From an uncultured Allobaculum sp. (GTDB lineage: Bacteria; Bacillota_I; Bacilli_A; Erysipelotrichales; Erysipelotrichaceae), in assembly GCA_948467695.1 (NCBI GenBank), contig CAOKFJ010000046.1, positions 1-10,137 of the forward strand: a DNA stretch of 10,137 nucleotides. Reading direction: 5' to 3'. Below, piece by piece: positions 7,352 to 10,137 of the stretch. The notes beneath the pieces were generated by a model, which was not told the DNA's origin, made no database searches, and saw only the letters and a list, made by a program, of their open reading frames with translations. The number at the start of each line of letters is the position of its first letter. Position 1 is the stretch's first letter. Made by a program: the position numbers and the translations under genes.

Positions 7352-7496
7352 CAGACAATTATCCTTTAGCGCTCCTGCAATCTTTATTTACTCTTTTTAC
7401 GAATGCATATTTCCCATTAAGGTTTCTCTATATTGCAAAAGCTGCGTCAAGAAAGCGCTTTCCTTAACGTATACTTGGTTCAGGAAGGAAAAGCCT

Positions 7497-7946
7497 ATGT
7501 ACACATTCCTTAAGAAACACCATCAGCCCATCTCTTTGACAGACGAGCATCTCGCCCGTTTCGAAAAAGAGAACGGCATCCAGCTTCCTTCACTGCTCAA
7601 AGAGTTTTATCTGCACTTCAACGGTATCCCCATGTATCAGGTGACGCTGATGATGGAGAACCGTCCGCTGCGGATTGAACGCATCTTTCCTTTAACGGGT
7701 ACCTCGATGGCTGCCGACCATATCCTCGATATTTACCGGATGTGCAATTTTGTCCCCGAAACCTTTCTTCCCCTCGCTTTCTGCGAAAACGGAGACGATC
7801 TGTTCGTGGACACTGTAAATGACGGCATTTACCTTGTTCCCCTGGAAAAGCCTTTTTCCAGAAAGAAAATCTGCCCCTCTCTTGAACAGTTTTTCAAACT
7901 GCTCGACCACGGCACCCGCGCCCCTGGCGAAACTGTTTTCCTCTAA
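7497..7946 (+). CDS. SMI1/KNR4 (SUKH) family protein
   Basis: A 149-residue cytoplasmic protein with a SUKH-superfamily domain. Motifs in order are an N-terminal helix with LTDEHLARFEKENGIQLPSLLKEFYLHFNG (residues 14-43), where LPxxLKEFYxxFNG is the family's first conserved block; LPLAFCENGDDLFVDTVNDGIYLV (91-114), matching the block with the polar turn before a strand pair; and a C-terminal helix SLEQFFKLLDH (118-128). The GGD usual in the second block reads NGDD here. The start has AGGAAGGA (7482-7489) 7 bases upstream. Known bacterial members are often immunity proteins against polymorphic toxins or contact-dependent nucleases, but here there is no toxin or secretion gene on either side, so this role is only a possibility. 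A terminator follows at 8071, so it is probably transcribed alone. Confidence 0.75.
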   Translation: MYTFLKKHHQPISLTDEHLARFEKENGIQLPSLLKEFYLHFNGIPMYQVTLMMENRPLRIERIFPLTGTSMAADHILDIYRMCNFVPETFLPLAFCENGDDLFVDTVNDGIYLVPLEKPFSRKKICPSLEQFFKLLDHGTRAPGETVFL

Positions 7947-8070
7947 ACAGCCATTATCGCCCCTGACATGCCCTGTCCCAACGGTCTCTGTATCCTGCAG
8001 TCACTGATGCACCACTCGTATTTTCGTCACTGCACCCGCATCACTGCTTTGGAATTACCGTTTTACACCA

Positions 8071-8102
8071 ACCGCTTCTGCACATCGCAGCAGCGGTTTT
8101 TT
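8071..8102 (+). terminator. Terminator downstream of the SUKH gene
   Basis: An 11-bp stem with one mismatch (8071-8081 with 8087-8097), 5-base loop ACATC, then T6 (8097-8102). It lies about 125 bases after the SUKH stop and about 60 bases before the next promoter, so it separates the two transcription units. The 120 bases between the stop and the hairpin show no gene. Confidence 0.8.
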
Positions 8103-8138
8103 CGTGTCCGGCAGGGGCTATTTCCCTGCGCAGAAGAA

Positions 8139-8198
8139 ACTGTCATTATGTGTTATACACTGTTTACAACTGTAATCTACTGTTATATAGTGTTTATG
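8139..8198 (+). promoter_or_regulatory. Six-unit 10-bp phased TGT array, probable operator of the GntR regulator
   Basis: Six consecutive 10-base units begin at 8139, 8149, 8159, 8169, 8179 and 8189. Their first five bases read ACTGT, TGTGT, ACTGT, ACTGT, ACTGT and AGTGT, so TGT sits at the same place in all six, about one helical turn apart. The array covers the -35 and -10 boxes of the operon promoter. Within it, GTGTTATACAC (8150-8160) is also a palindrome with a 3-base centre. Occupancy by a repressor would block RNA polymerase; autoregulation by the GntR protein encoded immediately downstream is the natural inference. Confidence 0.55.
8163..8191 (+). promoter_or_regulatory. Promoter of the gntR-ABC operon
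   Basis: TTTACA (8163-8168), a 17-base spacer and TATAGT (8186-8191) make a near-consensus housekeeping promoter. Transcription should begin near 8198, only about 16 bases before the gntR ATG, so the leader holds just the ribosome binding site AAGGAG. Confidence 0.75.
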
Positions 8199-8213
8199 CA
8201 AGGAGATCCTGTT

Positions 8214-8594
8214 ATGCAGCTACAAATCATCACTTCATCCATGACCCCGATCTATGAACAGATCGCTGATCAAATCCGCGTCCAGATCAAAGAACAGATT
8301 CTCAAGCCGCAGGAACTGCTGCCCTCCGTGCGCAGCTGCGCCCGCGATTGTCATATCTCGGGACTGACGGTCAAGAAAGCCTATGACCTGCTTGAATCCG
8401 AAGGATTCGTCCAAACGGTGCAGGGCAAAGGAACGTATGTCAGCGCTATTTCGGAAAACCTGGTGCGTGAAGAACTTCAAAAACAAGTTGAAGAGGCGTT
8501 TGAAAGCGCGATTGAAAAAGCGCGACGCCTCGGTTTTGATACCGAACAGATTCTCGAACTCGTCAATCTGCTTCTGGAAGGAGACAACGTATGA
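8214..8594 (+). CDS. GntR-family transcriptional regulator, YtrA subfamily
   Basis: A 126-residue DNA-binding protein, probably a dimeric repressor of its own operon. The winged helix-turn-helix covers about residues 10-76: PIYEQIADQIRVQIKEQIL (12-30), LPSVRSCARDC (36-46), the recognition helix GLTVKKAYDLLESEG (50-64) and the wing tip QGKGTYV (70-76). Only about 50 residues follow, forming two short helices and no ligand-binding domain; this is the hallmark of the YtrA subfamily, whose genes sit next to ABC transporter genes. The frame is open upstream to 7968, but ATG 8214 has AAGGAG at the right distance and gives the canonical N-terminus. The stop overlaps the ABC ATPase start (ATGA). What signal releases the repressor is not visible; in related systems it is often a cell-wall-active antibiotic. 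Confidence 0.9.
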   Translation: MQLQIITSSMTPIYEQIADQIRVQIKEQILKPQELLPSVRSCARDCHISGLTVKKAYDLLESEGFVQTVQGKGTYVSAISENLVREELQKQVEEAFESAIEKARRLGFDTEQILELVNLLLEGDNV

Positions 8595-9433
8595 TTCATG
8601 TTTCAAATCTTGAGCGTCACTACCCTGATTTTGCTCTGAACATCACCAGCTTCGAAGTGCCTGAAAACACCATCACCGGTCTGGTCGGTGTCAACGGCTC
8701 GGGCAAAACCACACTGTTTCGCCTGATCGCCGGTCTAGCCAAAGCCGACAGCGGCACCATCACTGTTTTCAACGAAAACGCGTGGGATATGCCCGTTTCC
8801 ATCAAGAAACGAGTTGGCGTTGTCTTTGGCGAAAGCGGATTTCCCGGTTCTTTCATGATCGAAGACGTCAAAAAGAGCCTTGCTTCATGGTTCGACACCT
8901 TCGACAAAGAGGAATTCGACCGTCTTTGCGCCAAGATGAAACTGCCATCAGGCAAACCGCTTAATACATTTTCAAACGGTATGCAGGCCAAACTGAAAAT
9001 CATCGCCGCCATCAGCCACAAACCCGATTTTCTGCTGCTTGACGAGCCGACAGCCGGACTCGATGTCACTGCCCGCTATGAAATCCACCAGATGCTCCAG
9101 GACTTCATGGAGAGTGATGGCAGAGCCATTCTGATCAGTTCGCACATCGCCGGCGATCTTGAACAGTTGTGCGACGATTTCTGGATGATTAAAGACGGTT
9201 CGATCACAATGCACGAAACGGTCGACGATCTGCTCAACCGCTATGGCGTGCTGTATCTCAATGACGAGCAGATGGAAAGTCTTGATGACGCGGCAGTCGT
9301 CGCCAGACAGAAAACGCGAACCGGCTGGAAAGTGCTCGTAAACGACCGCCAGTTTTATGAAGAAAACTACCCGATGCTCCATATGGACAAAGGAAATATC
9401 GATGATCTGATTCTGATCTCGGAAGGAGAATAA
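8591..9433 (+). CDS. ABC transporter ATP-binding protein
   Basis: Cytoplasmic ATPase of an ABC exporter, 280 residues. Seen motifs are Walker A GVNGSGKT (33-40), signature FSNGM (127-131) in place of LSGGQ, Walker B FLLLDEP (147-153), D-loop AGLD (155-158) and switch histidine H175 in ISSHI. The usual Q-loop glutamine appears to be replaced: VVFGE (77-81) has E81 near that place. Variant signature and Q-loop sequences are common in the ABC-2 exporters that pair with YtrA-type regulators. After about residue 215 comes a C-terminal extension of some 65 residues (MESLDDAAVV to DDLILISEGE), as in many drug and peptide exporters of this class. It has GGAAGGAG before its start, overlaps gntR by 4 bases, and is followed 2 bases later by the permease, its likely partner. 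The substrate is unknown. Confidence 0.93.
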   Translation: MIHVSNLERHYPDFALNITSFEVPENTITGLVGVNGSGKTTLFRLIAGLAKADSGTITVFNENAWDMPVSIKKRVGVVFGESGFPGSFMIEDVKKSLASWFDTFDKEEFDRLCAKMKLPSGKPLNTFSNGMQAKLKIIAAISHKPDFLLLDEPTAGLDVTARYEIHQMLQDFMESDGRAILISSHIAGDLEQLCDDFWMIKDGSITMHETVDDLLNRYGVLYLNDEQMESLDDAAVVARQKTRTGWKVLVNDRQFYEENYPMLHMDKGNIDDLILISEGE

Positions 9434-9435
9434 TC

Positions 9436-10068
9436 ATGACAGGCATGAAAGGACTATTAACCAGCGACTTTCTCTGGTTCAAATCGCAAAGAAAACTTCT
9501 GCTGATTCTTGTCGCGCTTGGCGCGCTGTATATGATCGGCGACATGATCGATTTCATGTGCTCGTTCATTCCGCTGTTTCTATGCGTGCTTGGCGCGAAA
9601 TCGATTGTCATTAACCTCGAATCCAACCAGTCCCGATTTCTGTTCACGCTCCCCTTTACCAGACGTACCTATGTCAACGAGAAGTATCTTCTCTCGCTCA
9701 CTCTTGCGATTATTCCAACCGTGCTGATCATTGTCTTCACGGTTCTGTTTGGCAAACTCACATGGGGAGTCGGTGCTATGTTTGCGGCAATCGCTATCGC
9801 TGCCTGCACGCTGTCCATATCTGTCCTGATTCCGTTTTTCATTCATTTTGGCAACAACGCGACAATGGCGCTGATGCTTTTGACAGGCGGTATGGCGATC
9901 GCGCTTGTCTTTCTTTCGGATATCGCCTCCGAGCACGCACCCGCCATTTTGTCCGCTTTGCAGAGTCATATCGCTCTGATCTCAATTTGTGCAGTTGTCA
10001 TTCTCGCTGCCATTCTGATCGGCTCCTGGCTGCTTTCGATTAAGCTGATGGCGAAAAAAGAATTCTAA
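9436..10068 (+). CDS. ABC-2 type transporter permease
   Basis: Membrane subunit of 210 residues that should dimerise and pair with the preceding ATPase. I see six hydrophobic segments, near residues 21-38, 40-58, 86-106, 110-137, 142-160 and 179-204. Between the second and third is the polar stretch FLFTLPFTRRTYVNEKYLLSL (69-89), which matches the conserved S/T-LP-x-[ST]-R-x-x-x-x-x-x-KY block of ABC-2 permeases (ABC2_membrane_5 type). Start ATG 9436 has GGAAGGAG overlapping the end of the ATPase gene. No terminator is visible in the 69 bases after the stop, so the operon may continue with more transporter genes beyond the window. Systems with this gene order export antibiotics, bacteriocin-like peptides or the cell's own toxic peptides; which applies here cannot be told. 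Confidence 0.9.
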   Translation: MTGMKGLLTSDFLWFKSQRKLLLILVALGALYMIGDMIDFMCSFIPLFLCVLGAKSIVINLESNQSRFLFTLPFTRRTYVNEKYLLSLTLAIIPTVLIIVFTVLFGKLTWGVGAMFAAIAIAACTLSISVLIPFFIHFGNNATMALMLLTGGMAIALVFLSDIASEHAPAILSALQSHIALISICAVVILAAILIGSWLLSIKLMAKKEF

Positions 10069-10137
10069 ATCGAATCGATCAAACTTCTCAAAACTTAACG
10101 TCTTCTTATTCCCTGCGATGAACCATTCAAATTCATC

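Noticed and set aside
1..10137. CRISPR arrays, insertion sequences, tRNA or rRNA genes, and phage modules
   Set aside because: No repeat-spacer pattern, transposase, integrase, tRNA-like cloverleaf or rRNA sequence was seen on either strand.

Overview
The window looks like chromosomal DNA of a low-to-moderate-GC Bacillota (Firmicutes), possibly an Erysipelotrichia-type lineage. The evidence is AAGGAGG-type ribosome binding sites, compact T-tailed terminators, TTGACA/TATAAT-like promoters, an RpoB most similar in wording to Firmicute beta subunits but with large insertions, and a YtrA-type GntR/ABC operon. The phylum call is fairly firm; the class is inference.

Left part (1-6342), all genes on the minus strand. 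Reading in the direction of transcription: a DUF3783-family protein (5764-6342) with its own terminator (5623-5648); then trkA and trkH, separated by 2 bases, which together encode a Trk-type potassium uptake system, closed by a perfect 14-bp hairpin terminator (2257-2297); then a 470-bp gene-free stretch; then the first 626 codons of rpoB, which runs off the left edge. The gene-free stretch holds a near-consensus promoter for rpoB, a GC-rich nested inverted-repeat structure that may be an undescribed structured RNA, and a plus-strand terminator with no visible gene to serve.

Right part (6550-10068), all genes on the plus strand. A secreted lipoprotein of unknown function (6550-7260) ends in a perfect 10-bp terminator. 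A lone SUKH/SMI1-KNR4 domain protein (7497-7946) has its own terminator. Then comes a three-gene operon: a 126-residue YtrA-subfamily GntR repressor, an ABC ATPase overlapping it by 4 bp, and an ABC-2 type permease 2 bp further on. The operon promoter (TTTACA-17-TATAGT) lies inside a run of six consecutive 10-bp units that all carry TGT at the same position. This is a helically phased array and a good candidate for the regulator's operator.

Most of the window is ordinary core or near-core genome. The points most worth a second look are the phased TGT array over the GntR operon promoter, the nested RNA-like structure between trkH and rpoB, and the two large insertions (about 170-180 extra residues in total) in the N-terminal half of RpoB.
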